Below are positions 1 through 12,334 of a stretch of 12,500 bases of DNA, in pieces (within the stretch, counting starts at the first letter, position 1; each line of letters opens with the position of its first letter). The DNA comes from Botryococcus braunii (taxonomy: Eukaryota; Chlorophyta; Trebouxiophyceae): positions 334,686-347,185 of the forward strand of contig KV908448.1 in assembly GCA_002005505.1 (NCBI GenBank), read 5' to 3'. Under the pieces are notes generated by a model. That model worked only from the letters and a program-made list of their open reading frames with translations, did no database searches and was not told where the DNA came from. A program made the translations under genes and the position numbers.

Positions 1-515
1 TTTAGTCTAATCGAGTCCTTCCTTCAGGATGTCCAGCTCTTAGCAGTGGATCTGGATTCTAGACAATTCTGTCGTTATCGCTTCAGCCATCATGGCTGGG
101 TTTTGATATAGTATTTCCTTCTTTCCTTGCTCCATGCTCAGGGGAAGCTACAAAATAGTCATTTCTGTCAAAGGAGACTACCCTTTGAGCATTCCAGGAA
201 ATTCTACTGAAGAAGCTGCATTAAGGAGACATACACATGCACAACCTCCCTCATGTACATCGTATGAAATTTCCTGTGTAAAGGTCAATCCATGTTTGTA
301 GGCAGCCTCAAGTACCTTAATAAGGAATGCACCTGCAGATTATTACGTGGAGTGTTGGTCATATCCGGGACTTGATCTTGAAGATCCCGACATTTATCTA
401 GGAGTTCACAAGTTGATTCGGGCAAGTGCGTCAGGGCGGTCTGGTAGGCCTGGCTTTCAGGCCCAGCATTTCTAGGGTCAGGCCGGATAGAAAGGACATA
501 GAAATTACAACTTCA
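1..515 (-). pseudogene. Decayed minus-strand coding remnant, family not recognised
   Basis: Two overlapping minus-strand frames read like protein but do not form one intact gene. From 515 down to 285 a frame is free of stops for about 76 codons; it includes RPDPRNAGPESQAYQ and STCELLDKCRDLQDQVPD. From about 342 down to 1 a second frame continues with GAFLIKVLEAAYKHGLTF and later MAEAITTELSRIQIHC, and is broken by in-frame stops at 180-178, 150-148, 42-40 and 9-7. The change of frame near 335-342 plus four stops suggests an old gene or transposable-element gene that has decayed. Splicing could explain the frame change, but not the four stops. It continues off the left edge. I see no diagnostic domain. 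A chance open frame remains possible for either part taken alone. Confidence 0.45.
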
Positions 516-716
516 TTCATTCAGGGAAAAAGCATCACACCATCATGCTAGTAAGATTGGCCTTGGAAAGGCTTTGCTTGAGATGCCCCAGGAAAGATGA
601 CTCTGCCTTCATGGCTGCTGATTCTGCTTCAGCACAGAACTAATTATGATTGATTGAATGCTGCAGTGATTTCAGCAGCATTAATTAATGGCAGCAGCCA
701 TTTTCCCTAGGGCATC

Positions 717-835
717 TCAACCAATAACTTTCCTTGGGCACTCGATCAAAAACTGATCCGCGCTTTGTATTGCTATAATGTCATTTAACCATTTGGTCAT
801 TTTAGCAGCAGTGGTCACTTTAGAAGCACCGGGGA
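717..835 (-). pseudogene. Short minus-strand coding-like fragment
   Basis: Read from about 835 down to 717, the minus strand gives a protein-like stretch that includes ASKVTTAAKMTKWLNDII and ADQFLIECPRKVIG, ending at a TGA at 719-717. Just upstream (about 840-935) another frame gives KDCCTWCIHKKWLHSLF followed by a stop. The order and strand match the remnant at 1-515, so these may be pieces of one broken gene. Family unknown. Low confidence because each piece is short. Confidence 0.3.
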
Positions 836-951
836 AGTCCAGCACATGATATCACCATGTCACCTTTTTAGAATAAAGAGTGAAGCCATTTCTTATGTAT
901 GCACCATGTACAACAGTCTTTCACAGGATTTCTTCCATCCCCCACCAGAGG

Positions 952-1266
952 CTAAAACAAGATGTGTTCCACAAGCAGATATGGGGCCTTGTTTGGTTGC
1001 TTTGACCATCTATCAAGGATAGCCTCCATAAGCTTCCTCAAGACTTCAGGATAATGGACAGGGTGAAGTCCCATCTGCAGCTCCTTCTCTAAGCAGCCAG
1101 GTATCCAAAAGCCTGCAGCTTGCTGCGACAACCACATCCCTATGAGGTTCTCTGAGTCTGCCCCAAGATGATCCCTATGCGAATATATATCTGGGTCTGC
1201 CCCAAGATGATCCCTACGCGAATATATATTTGAGTCTGGCCCCCCAACTGGTACATCGGGGACCAA
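952..1266 (-). pseudogene. Open reading frame with duplicated 13-residue segment, probably part of the same broken gene
   Basis: A minus-strand open frame of about 104 codons ends at a TAA or TAG near 952. Its first part carries a duplicated block, IYSRRDHLGADPD followed by IYSHRDHLGADSE, produced by the 39-bp tandem duplication at 1152-1229. Its last part (LRKLMEAILDRWSKQPNK) reads like a helical segment. The first codon used for the open frame is not ATG, so the true start, or an upstream splice site, is unknown. It is collinear with the coding remnants further left on the same strand. I do not recognise the family. It may be an exon of a live gene rather than a remnant. Confidence 0.3.
1152..1229. 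repeat. 39-bp tandem duplication, two copies
   Basis: Units 1152-1190 and 1191-1229 differ at only two positions (CTGAGTCTG against CTGGGTCTG, and CCCTATGCG against CCCTACGCG). A third partial copy, TTGAGTCTGG, starts at 1230. The 39-bp period keeps the minus-strand frame open, so it adds 13 residues per copy. Confidence 0.9.
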
Positions 1267-2350
1267 CCTGCCAAACCAAGCCTGACGAACGTGAAGCCTC
1301 TTAGAGACTCGGTAGGATTGGTGTCGCGAGCGCTATTTCGTGAAGATGCTCAAAGTTGAAGTCCTGGAACTTTGGAACGAAAGCCCACAGAGCCCCGGCA
1401 GTGTCCAGAGCGGTGTCAAGGACACTGCCATGACCCTGATCTCCACCTTGCTCCCACAGATGACTGTTCTTGTGTAGACATTTTGATATGAAGGGTGCAT
1501 TCAAGCTGCCCCACCCCTTCCCATGCGTAAGTCGACTCACCCACTCCCCCCCCCCCGGGGGGGGTTTTGAGCCAGGTTTAAGGGCTCAGTACAAAGGATG
1601 CCCTGCCACATCAGCAATTGATTGGGCTGCAACAAGAAACGATAGCAGACACCCAACCGCAACGTTAATTGAGCCCCATACAAATTTGTGGAATTTTCTT
1701 CTAAACATCATTTACATGCGGATCTCACCTGTGGTGGTATTCCCAGAGAAAAATACACAATCCCATCACTGGACAGGTGTCTGTTGCACATCATGCCCGA
1801 AATGTTTAGACTACGGTCGTTGCTCGATTTCACCGGGAACCCACCATCCCCACTGACACAACCCTGTGACCGCCAATGGCTTGATTACCTACATGCGGGC
1901 ACTGAATCAGGCCTCATAATGACAGGACGGCCCTTGAGCGCTCAAAAGGATGTTCCTGATGGCCAAAACTCACTCCCTGTACTTCGGACCCCATGATTAC
2001 CCATGGGATAGGCACCCAGTCTTTTTATCGCAAGATTTAAAGACTTCCAACCGCAACATTTGCCTGTGCTGCATCTTCTTATTTGTCCTGCTGACTGACC
2101 GTTTGCATGCGTACCCCCCTGGATGCTTCCCATGTCCACAGCGACAGGGATGGGGACATGCACTCAAGCCAACAGGCAATTTTCGAGGGTTCACATCATG
2201 CTGAGCCACCAATCTCAGATAACAAACCAAGCAGGTGCGAGGGAGCCTTGGAAGCGTCAAACCAAGGGAGGCCACATGTTGTTACGAAGCTGCAACAAAG
2301 CAACCACACCCTTGAATTTCAAGCAGGTCAGGTCATACGCAGACTCCTTC
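1267..2350. other. No convincing gene; mostly unique sequence
   Basis: Several short open frames occur on both strands, but none shows consistent codon structure, splice signals or a recognisable domain. The stretch contains a homopolymer palindrome (C run 1546-1556 followed by a G run 1557-1564) and a segment at about 1970-2012 that resembles the region around 10373-10505. It lies downstream of the Rieske stop codon, so its right end should include the 3' UTR and polyadenylation site of that gene. I could not place the site. Confidence 0.4.
1546..1564. repeat. C11-G8 homopolymer palindrome
   Basis: Eleven C residues are followed directly by eight G residues. The sequence is self-complementary and could form a GC hairpin, a G-quadruplex or an i-motif. 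It is also a typical place for sequencing or assembly error. Confidence 0.85.
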
Positions 2351-2470
2351 GCCAGTGACTCATCGCATTTGGCTTCAGTTTATCATCATCGCCAGTGACT
2401 CATTGCAGATGGCTTCAACTTATCATTATCGCCAGTGACTCATCGGAATGGGCTTCCAGATCATCATCAT
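2351..2470. repeat. 40-bp tandem array, three copies, overlapping the Rieske stop codon
   Basis: GCCAGTGACTCAT recurs at 2351, 2391 and 2431 with an exact 40-bp period. Each unit continues with a GGCTTC block and a run of ATCATCATC-like triplets. The array ends at 2470, so the third unit contains the Rieske stop codon (2469-2467) and the last base of the glycine codon before it. The period is not a multiple of three and the first two copies lie beyond the stop, so the array belongs mainly to the 3' UTR. Confidence 0.92.
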
Positions 2471-3286
2471 CCGACCAACAGCTTGGCTTCCTCCAGGAAC
2501 TTGTATTCAGGAACCTCCAGATTCAGAGGGGCTGGTCCCTTGCGGATCCTGTGCCGGAGCCAACCTCGTCAATCACAAGCACGTGCTCATTACCGGTTTT
2601 TACAGTAGGGAAGACTTCGCAACGAAAAGGGGTGTCATGAGCGTAACGAGTCTGCTTGCTCCCGCGACTAGGTCAAGCATAATCAAGGCCCGATGAGGGA
2701 ACTAACGGAGATAAAAACCATTGGCACTGGCAATGGTGTTTCACCACCCACCCAATCAACCAGGCCAGCTAGAATATATGCTGGCATAATACCTCTTACC
2801 TGCAGTTACAAGCTTTAGTCTTCCCAGTCTCAATGCTTCCAATGGAAACTCATCTTTGGGCCTTTCCCTTTTTCCTTCTCGGGCCCTGGTCGCCCATCTT
2901 GACGGAAGCATTCCTCTCCCATCTCTCCATGACGGTCATGACGCTTACGCTCATAATGCTTAAGCTCTGCATGACTTCCCTAAACCACTCTCCCTTTCTT
3001 CCATCAAAGTCCCTCCCTCCCAACTGACCCCCCCTCCACATCATCAATAGAAACAAATCCAATTCTCAACACCTGCGGTGCATCAAAGGGGGTGGGGGGG
3101 GGGGTGGGGCATTTGCTGGGGTTGAAGGGGTGGATGTGGACGTTAGCGGTGTCTTGTGTGTTGGTGAGGGGCGGGAGGGAGGGGTTTGTGCGTGTGCGTG
3201 TGCGTGCGCGTGCGTGCGTGCGTGCGTGCGCGCGCGCGCGCGCGCGCGTGTGTGTGTGGTGTGTGTGGTGTGTGTGTGTGTGTGTG

Positions 3287-3342
<56 letters not shown>

Positions 3343-5014
3343 GCGTGTGTGCGTGCGTCCCGGAAGAAGGGGAAAGAGTGCCCACGCAATAAACCCGAAG
3401 GTCCATACACCAAAGGCTGGAGAGTGTCAACACATGAGGATATGTGTTTCAACACACAGGCTGCCAATTCATCAGAGAGGTTTATATCAGTGCAACTTGA
3501 ATGACTTTATGTAGAATTCACCTGCCAGAAGTGTCATAGTGAGATCCATGACATGGGCAAAACCAGCCACCGTAATCTCCAGCATTTGGAAGAGGCACAC
3601 AACCCAAATGCGTGCACACTCCGACAACAACCAGCCACTGCAAAACATCCGGAACAGAATATCAGTAACGCCCATCGCCCCACGTATGACCTCACGATGA
3701 AAATTTAAGAAGAACCACACGTGATACCCCGCGAGAAACAGCATACATGTTTTGGGTATTCAGAACTAGTTTCTCTGATGTCGATTCAACCCTCGAAACC
3801 CATCGTAAAGAATTGCACAATGCCATTAGCCAGTTCTGTCTTAAAAAACTCGTTGCCCAAAAGCGTGCCCCCTGGGCCGCTTCCCTACATATCTCACAAG
3901 ATCTCAACCTCTTGTCCTGCATGCATGAACAGCACTCCAAGGCAGCCAGGCACGACGGAGGAGAAGAGTATACCTCAGGTTGTTGAACACGTTCCTCGTC
4001 TGTCTGGGGATCTCGCAATTCCTTCAGACTAACGGCTTCCGCCTCCTTAATCTCCTCAGCCGTGCGGTGGCGAACAAAGACGGGTTTTCCCCGCCATTTG
4101 ACAGTGATAGTTGATCCCAGGTCAACCTTGGAGAGGTCCACCTCTAGAGAAGCCATGGCCAGAACATCCTTTGAGGCCTACCCCAAAAAATTGCCCGGAA
4201 CACTTCCCTGCTTCAGTTACAGATCAAAAGGCTAAAGCCAACGGGTGGGTGTCACGGTTGCATAGGCGACAAGAAACATGTGTGCAGACCTTCACACTTT
4301 GAACAATGTCAACCTTACCGTCATTGACAAGATGAACTTCAACACTGCCAGCCGCAAAGCTGACGCATATATGAAGCGCCCTCCAGTTAAAACAAAGTAA
4401 GTGAACGCCCGTTTGCTGGGGTCTCCTGGGACAAATTGTTCATGCCCATGTTCATCATACCTGCAGGAAGAATCAGCACCTTGTCACGAGGGCCATGGGG
4501 GTAACTGGGGCCCGTTGGAGACCAACGGCCTTGAGGCCTACGTCAGCCTCCGAACTTTGATCATCAAAACTCAACTTCCTCAGGAGTCAAGGAACCTCAA
4601 GATTGATCTTTGATCAAACCAACACATACTCGATGTCTGGAGTCGGGTTCTTCATCGCATAGGTCGTTGGCAGGAGACCCGATGCTGTAGGGACAATACC
4701 AGACCGCTCCAACACCGTGGGCGCTGCTACATCCGACGCAAACCCTGCAGGACGTGACAGGGGCATCATTTTCGTAGAGGAGCACAAAAGCAAACTAGGG
4801 GTCCCGATGTCTCTTGGCAGAGCACCAACAAACGGCAGTGGAGTACGTTCGCACATTTTCTGAATGACGTATCAGGCAATGTAAGGCTAGGAAGGAACGA
4901 TGAGTTTTCTGTCGCCTGAAGCAGCGGCTGGGTGGGAAAGATCTGCGAAGGTGCGAAGCCCTGAGCCGCCGATAGGCGAGACCGAAGAGCTCGTAGCCCT
5001 TGGCGAAGAGCCAT
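2467..5014 (-). CDS. RISP: Mitochondrial Rieske iron-sulfur subunit of cytochrome bc1 complex (complex III), complete six-exon gene
   Basis: This gene encodes the 2Fe-2S subunit that carries electrons from ubiquinol to cytochrome c1 in the mitochondrial inner membrane. Minus-strand exons: 5014-4834, 4744-4630, 4460-4319, 4177-3974, 3637-3522 and 2548-2467. Introns start GTTTGT, GTATGT, GTAAGG, GTATAC and GTGAAT, and all end in AG. The phases (1, 2, 0, 0, 2) fit exactly and give 279 residues, close to the usual plant length. Residues 1-60 form an arginine-rich mitochondrial presequence ([15 protein letters not shown]). Residues 100-117 hold the conserved YDEHGHE and GDPSKRA blocks, and 118-142 the membrane anchor ([12 protein letters not shown]). 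[16 protein letters not shown] at 147-162 is plant-like. Cluster motifs CTHLGC (222-227) and CPCHGSHYD (241-249) supply ligands C222, H224, C241 and H244 and the disulfide pair C227-C243. The C-terminus is KLLVG. Residue 250 is T, where many plants have I. Identity is certain; intron 1 (89 nt) is the least certain junction. Confidence 0.95.
3187..3358. repeat. (TG)n/(CG)n alternating purine-pyrimidine tract in Rieske intron 5
   Basis: The tract is alternating TG and CG dinucleotides with a few breaks (TGGTG). It includes about ten pure CG steps at 3229-3248 and a long pure GT run after about 3290. It lies wholly inside intron 5 (3521-2549) of the Rieske gene. On the coding strand it reads CA/CG. 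Tracts of this kind are known to favour Z-DNA. Confidence 0.95.
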
Positions 5015-5312
5015 AATGCTCTTTTGACACACCGCAAATATTACTTCAAACCGTGTCTGCCAAAGTCAGCACTGGTTCTTGAGATTGAGATTAGGGGATA
5101 TGTACCATCTTTCTTGCCATCCGGTGCTGTACGTACGACACGTGGGCCCATTTGCCTTTGGAAATGTCGTCGCTGCTGTACTAAAGTCCCCGATCTACGG
5201 CGGACACTATGGCGATGCTACAAGATTTGTAATAGACTAGCGCCTTGCCAGGTTCGGCTGCATTTTGCTACTGGGAGTTAAGAGACTTAGAGTTTAGGGA
5301 CTTTGAGCTGCG
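5015..5312. promoter_or_regulatory. Divergent (bidirectional) promoter interval between Rieske and the small membrane-protein gene
   Basis: Only 298 bp separate the two start codons, which point away from each other: 5014 on the minus strand and 5313 on the plus strand. No clear TATA box is seen near either start. The interval contains a G-box joined to a palindromic site II element (5139-5150) and a GTACGTAC palindrome (5129-5136), which holds two GTAC cores of the type bound by SBP-domain factors. Shared control of both genes is inferred from this arrangement, not shown. Confidence 0.65.
5139..5150. promoter_or_regulatory. G-box fused to palindromic site II element (CACGTGGGCCCA)
   Basis: CACGTG (5139-5144) overlaps TGGGCCCA (5143-5150). 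TGGGCC/TGGGCT site II boxes are bound by TCP factors and are enriched in promoters of plant nuclear genes for respiratory-chain proteins; CACGTG is bound by bHLH and bZIP factors. Here TGGGCCCA is self-complementary, so it presents a site II core to both genes. It lies about 125 bp from the Rieske start and about 165 bp from the other start. Confidence 0.6.
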
Positions 5313-5890
5313 ATGGCTTTCTTTTTCGGAAGCGTCAGCACTCAACTGGCGGCGGAAAGTTGTGCGGGTACGACCTCTTCTTCGACTGTAGACCGAGTAA
5401 AAGACAAGCCAAGTAAGATGCTGGAGGGGTGGCTACTCTTCCGCTGTCATCCTCAATGTATCTGACGGCTGACGTGGACGCATTCTTATGTTTGGATCTC
5501 CCCGGCAGCCGTGTCGGGACGTGATGGGGTCTTGGGTCCTACCCTGAAATTGTGCATGTTAGGCAGGTCGTTCATTGGCGCATAGTAGGGATATATTAGT
5601 GTGTTTTGGAGTAGTATGATGAAGAATGGAACTTGCGAGGGTTCATCCAAGTGGCGGCAGCACCGAGTTCGTGACGGGAGAGCCGGGGTGTTGCAGGACA
5701 TATCCACGTTCTCACAGCAGGAGTCCATTTCACAGTCTTAGCAAAACAATTAGGACTTTCTTTTCTTCCCGCCGCGGCTGTGGTGCCCTTTGTGATGATA
5801 GTTTTCTTCTTGGTGTCGAACATATACATCGACCGTCTGAAGAACATGATCAGACGAAACAAAGAAGGGAGAACGGTGGTGGGTTCCTAA
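5313..5890 (+). CDS. Small single-span membrane protein of unknown function, two exons, 97 residues
   Basis: Exon 1 is 5313-5412 (ATG; donor GTAAGA) and exon 2 is 5697-5890 (acceptor TTGCAG; stop TAA at 5888-5890). The intron is 284 nt, in phase 1. The product has a Ser/Thr-rich N-terminus (MAFFFGSVSTQLAAES), then from residue 38 a hydrophobic stretch. The strongest membrane segment is about residues 56-78 (FLPAAAVVPFVMIVFFLVSN), with a weaker one at 38-55. It is followed by a basic tail (IDRLKNMIRRNKEGRTVVGS). By the positive-inside rule the basic C-terminus should face the cytosol or matrix. I do not recognise the family. It starts head to head with the mitochondrial Rieske gene, so co-expression with respiration genes is plausible. 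The exon model is supported by canonical splice sites, matching phases and a continuous membrane-protein reading frame. The possibility that more exons follow cannot be excluded. Confidence 0.75.
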
Positions 5891-6143
5891 CATTCATCAA
5901 TGTAGTCTTCCTCGCTCCCCTGGGTATGAAACACTAGGAGCTTCGGCCGTCACTTTTCCGAGGACGCGGGAAGGATTTCATGCACGTCACATCAACACTC
6001 AAGTGTTGCACAGCAGCTATAACACTAGAGCTGCTTCTCTCCTGGACAGGACAGCACTACGTACTGCTTCACAAGTTCTGTCTGGAGCTGTATGGCCACG
6101 CGTGTCGGAAATTAGAAATTCTCTTGTTTTGCTGTTGAAATAG
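5891..6143 (+). other. Intergenic or 5' region with overlapping open frames
   Basis: One plus frame is open from about 5850 to the TAG at 6141-6143 (about 98 codons, including SLLDRTALRTASQVLSG) but contains no ATG. A second starts at ATG 5979 and runs 52 codons (MHVTSTLKCCTAA to a TGA). Either could be an upstream exon of the gene beginning at 6144 or earlier, but I found no splice pair with matching phase. It also holds the 3' UTR of the small membrane-protein gene. Confidence 0.3.
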
Positions 6144-10207
<4,064 letters not shown>

Positions 10208-10372
10208 TCGTTGAAGTGCGCCAAATGTGTTGCATTTGGTTCCTTGATGAGGTGCGTGATCGTCTTCTTATAAGGGGCGTTCACAGAAGCAGTTTGAAGT
10301 AAATGGCTTTCATGTGACATTTCGTGAATGGGATTAGAGGGGGGCAGTGTGTTAGAGGGCATCCGCATCTGT

Positions 10373-10436
10373 GCTCGTATGAGTAATCACGGCGTTCGCA
10401 GTACGGAAAGCGAACACCGCAAATGTTCGTACGAGC
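10373..10436. repeat. 27-bp imperfect inverted repeat, 10-nt loop
   Basis: The left arm 10373-10399 (GCTCGTATGAG ... GGCGTTCGC) pairs with the right arm 10410-10436 (GCGAACACCGC ... TCGTACGAGC) at about 20 of 27 positions. The outer 7 and inner 6 pairs are perfect. It could be a foldback element or a small inverted-repeat transposon remnant. Confidence 0.8.
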
Positions 10437-10520
10437 AGCAATATAGCGTAGTGCGCCGAATTTTCCCAACTTATGATGTTTGTACCTCTAGGATAGGCAC
10501 CCACACGTTTAGTACAAAGA

Positions 10521-10547
10521 GTGAAGCTTATCCTAACCGCACACCAT
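10521..10547 (+). repeat. Dispersed repeat copy 2
   Basis: GTGAAGCTTATCCTAACCGC, then ACACCAT, matches copy 1 (9851-9876) with about two differences and copy 3 (11924-11949) over the ATCCTAACCGCACA core. Confidence 0.75.
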
Positions 10548-10775
10548 AAATCGTTTTATCTCAGTGGGCTCGGAATCGCGTGTGCGTCGATACTGATGCC
10601 CTCTTACTCCCCCCTTCCCGCTCCCATCTCTCCGGACTTTGTCTGGGAGGAGGCAGGACATGTCACAGCGTGAAGGCAGCAGCTCTTTGCTGCAGCAGTT
10701 ATTTAAAAAATTTCTTTTATAGCTTTAAAGCGGTGCCTGGTGCGTTTACTGGACTCCTCATGGTACTTGCACAAT

Positions 10776-10827
10776 GAGCGGTCGCTTAAAGATCGTTGAA
10801 GCTTGAAAGATCTTTAAAAGGCCGCTC
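10776..10827. repeat. 52-bp near-perfect palindrome centred on AAGCTT
   Basis: The sequence from GAGCGG at 10776 to CCGCTC at 10827 equals its own reverse complement at about 21 of 26 pairs, with no loop. The arms contain TTAAAGATC and GATCTTTAA. No coding function is visible. Confidence 0.85.
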
Positions 10828-11417
10828 GCAGTGCAATTGCCATGGAGCATTGGGGGAAGGGACGGGGCCAGCGTGACAGAGTTTTTTGAAAGAAATTTTT
10901 GTTAATTTAGGAGCGGGGCCTGTATGCCAGCGTTGCGAGTTCGAGTGTCAAAGCCTTGTCGCACCCTACCTGCACAGGCCCTAGGGTTTCCGCGCCCAAA
11001 GGCCATACAAAGTCTTTCGTGGATCAAGTTAAGTTTGTGGTCTATAGTTTGTGGTAGCTACCTGCTGCTAACTTGATTCCAGTTTGTGTGTCCTTTTCCA
11101 AGGGGTTTTTTGTTTTTTTTTTAAATATATATATATTTTTTTCTCAAATTGGAGAGGTTGTGGGTCCTGCTTCCCAGTGTTTTGTATTTTCTTCTGAGGT
11201 GTTTTTGTATCGGTTTCTTCATGAAGAAACCAAAGTTCATCTCACCATATGCCCGAAGTGTTGGGTCGATGTAATTTCTCATCTTTTTACAAGAGTCGGG
11301 AAAAAATACCATCCCAAACCCTCGTGCAACGACCCAAACCCAAAGGCGGGGGAAAAAAAGAGTTTCAAGCCCTTCGTAGGGGCCAGTTCAGGTTTCTGGC
11401 CGTGGCCGCAAGTGGCC
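10828..11417. other. Intergenic stretch, T-rich in places
   Basis: It contains a T-run and an AT stretch (11104-11141) and a perfect 20-bp palindrome at 11212-11231. A 165-codon open frame crosses this region and the 68-bp duplication, but starts without ATG and shows no domain, so I do not call it a gene. Confidence 0.4.
11212..11231. repeat. Perfect 20-bp palindrome
   Basis: GGTTTCTTCATGAAGAAACC is identical to its reverse complement. Confidence 0.9.
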
Positions 11418-11553
11418 TCTAATGGGTTCGTTCCTTTCTGGGGAGGTGATCAGCGTGCTCATATGTACAGGCCCGTCTTCATGCATCTAATGGGTTCCTT
11501 CCTTTCTGAGGAGGTGGTCACCGTGCCCGTGTGGACGGGCCAGTCTTCGTGCA
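11418..11553. repeat. 68-bp tandem duplication, two diverged copies
   Basis: Units 11418-11485 and 11486-11553 both start TCTAATGGGTTC and end TCTTC(A/G)TGCA. They share most positions, with about a dozen substitutions. The period is not a multiple of three. Confidence 0.9.
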
Positions 11554-11923
11554 AGAAGGCTTATGGGTAGAAAGCCCTATAAAGTCTTTGTTGATGGTGG
11601 GAATAACAAGCGTCACATTGTCGCTGACAGACAATGCAGATGATGCCTGAATGGACGTGTAGAGGGAACATGTCGTACAAGAGCACGTGCGAGGTTGCAT
11701 GTAAGTAATAAAGAATTTGGAGGGGATCTGATGAACAATTGGGTGTTTTATGTGTTTTGAACATATGCATGGACATCTTCGGTGGACATGAGCTCCGTCG
11801 AGATCATAAGTGAAGCACAAGGGCCGTGAGCGCTGGAGAGGGCCGAACATGCAATACACTACGCGCTACACATGTAATTAGGAGGTGTGTTGGCTTCATG
11901 GATTATTGCTTTGAAATAAACAG

Positions 11924-11949
11924 TAAAGCATATCCTAACCGCACATCAT
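11924..11949 (+). repeat. Dispersed repeat copy 3
   Basis: TAAAGCATATCCTAACCGCA, then CATCAT, shares ATCCTAACCGCACA and the preceding AAGC-TAT pattern with the two upstream copies. Confidence 0.7.
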
Positions 11950-12116
11950 GTATCCTGCCTACAGGTACACGGAATCCAGGGGCCATAAACAAAACGTGAC
12001 GGTATTAGTGATGTATAGGCTTACGAAGCCAGATCAGCAGCTATACAGGTGTAGTAACCGTATGTAAGGATAACCAATGCATTCAACACGATAAAGAAGG
12101 CGATGCGGGAGCCTAG

Positions 12117-12144
12117 GCTCTGCGTTTAGGCCTAAATGCAGAGC
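12117..12144. repeat. 28-bp palindrome with one mismatch pair
   Basis: GCTCTGCGTTTAGG followed by CCTAAATGCAGAGC is self-complementary except for one pair. A shorter inverted repeat, ATGCATG-AAA-CATGCAT, follows at 12164-12180. Confidence 0.9.
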
Positions 12145-12334
12145 GAGGACATCGGAGCTGTAAATGCATGAAACATGCATGCGTCAGTGTGTCTTGCTCT
12201 GATATGTGGACATCCATACTTTGTCAAAACTTAGCGCAAGAAGCGCAACACCAGGAAAGGACATACCGTTCAATCTTTTGCTTGAGAAGTGATACTGCAA
12301 AACATATTTAGTAAGTATATATCTCCTTTTACCC

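Larger units (their letters stand above)
10208..10772. other. Intergenic stretch without a recognised gene
   Basis: Apart from the inverted repeat at 10373-10436 and the dispersed repeat near 10521, I see no coding structure with splice signals. The open frame 10328-10549 overlaps the palindrome and is probably not a gene. The 3' end of the gene ending at 10207 or 10214 should lie at its left edge. Confidence 0.4.
11554..12183. other. Intergenic stretch without a recognised gene
   Basis: No open frame here has convincing coding character. It holds the third dispersed repeat copy (11924-11949) and two palindromes near 12117-12180. Confidence 0.4.

Noticed and set aside
2351..2470. Direct repeats as a CRISPR array
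   Set aside because: Units are contiguous with no unique spacers, and the sequence is eukaryotic.
3066..3514. Long open frames on both strands translating to Cys-Val, His-Thr or Arg-Ala repeats
   Set aside because: They are translations of the TG/CG microsatellite in Rieske intron 5.
3487..3744. Minus-strand 85-residue open frame
   Set aside because: It overlaps Rieske exon 5 in another frame; the conserved cluster motifs appear only in the frame starting at 3637.
3692..3973. Extension of the Rieske exon 4 open frame to a 154-residue protein
   Set aside because: The frame runs past the GTATAC donor into intron 4; the conserved Rieske sequence resumes at 3637 after a TTTTGCAG acceptor.
5000..5281. 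Plus-strand 93-residue open frame
   Set aside because: It covers the divergent promoter and the antisense of Rieske exon 1, and has no ATG start or domain.
5291..5298. Telomere-like TTTAGGG
   Set aside because: A single copy only; not a telomeric array.
10940..10965. tRNA-like GAGTTCGAGTGTC
   Set aside because: It resembles a B box, but no matching acceptor stem, anticodon arm or A box is present upstream.
11073..11570. 165-codon plus-strand open frame
   Set aside because: It has no ATG at its start, crosses a T-run, a palindrome and a 68-bp non-frame duplication, and shows no domain.
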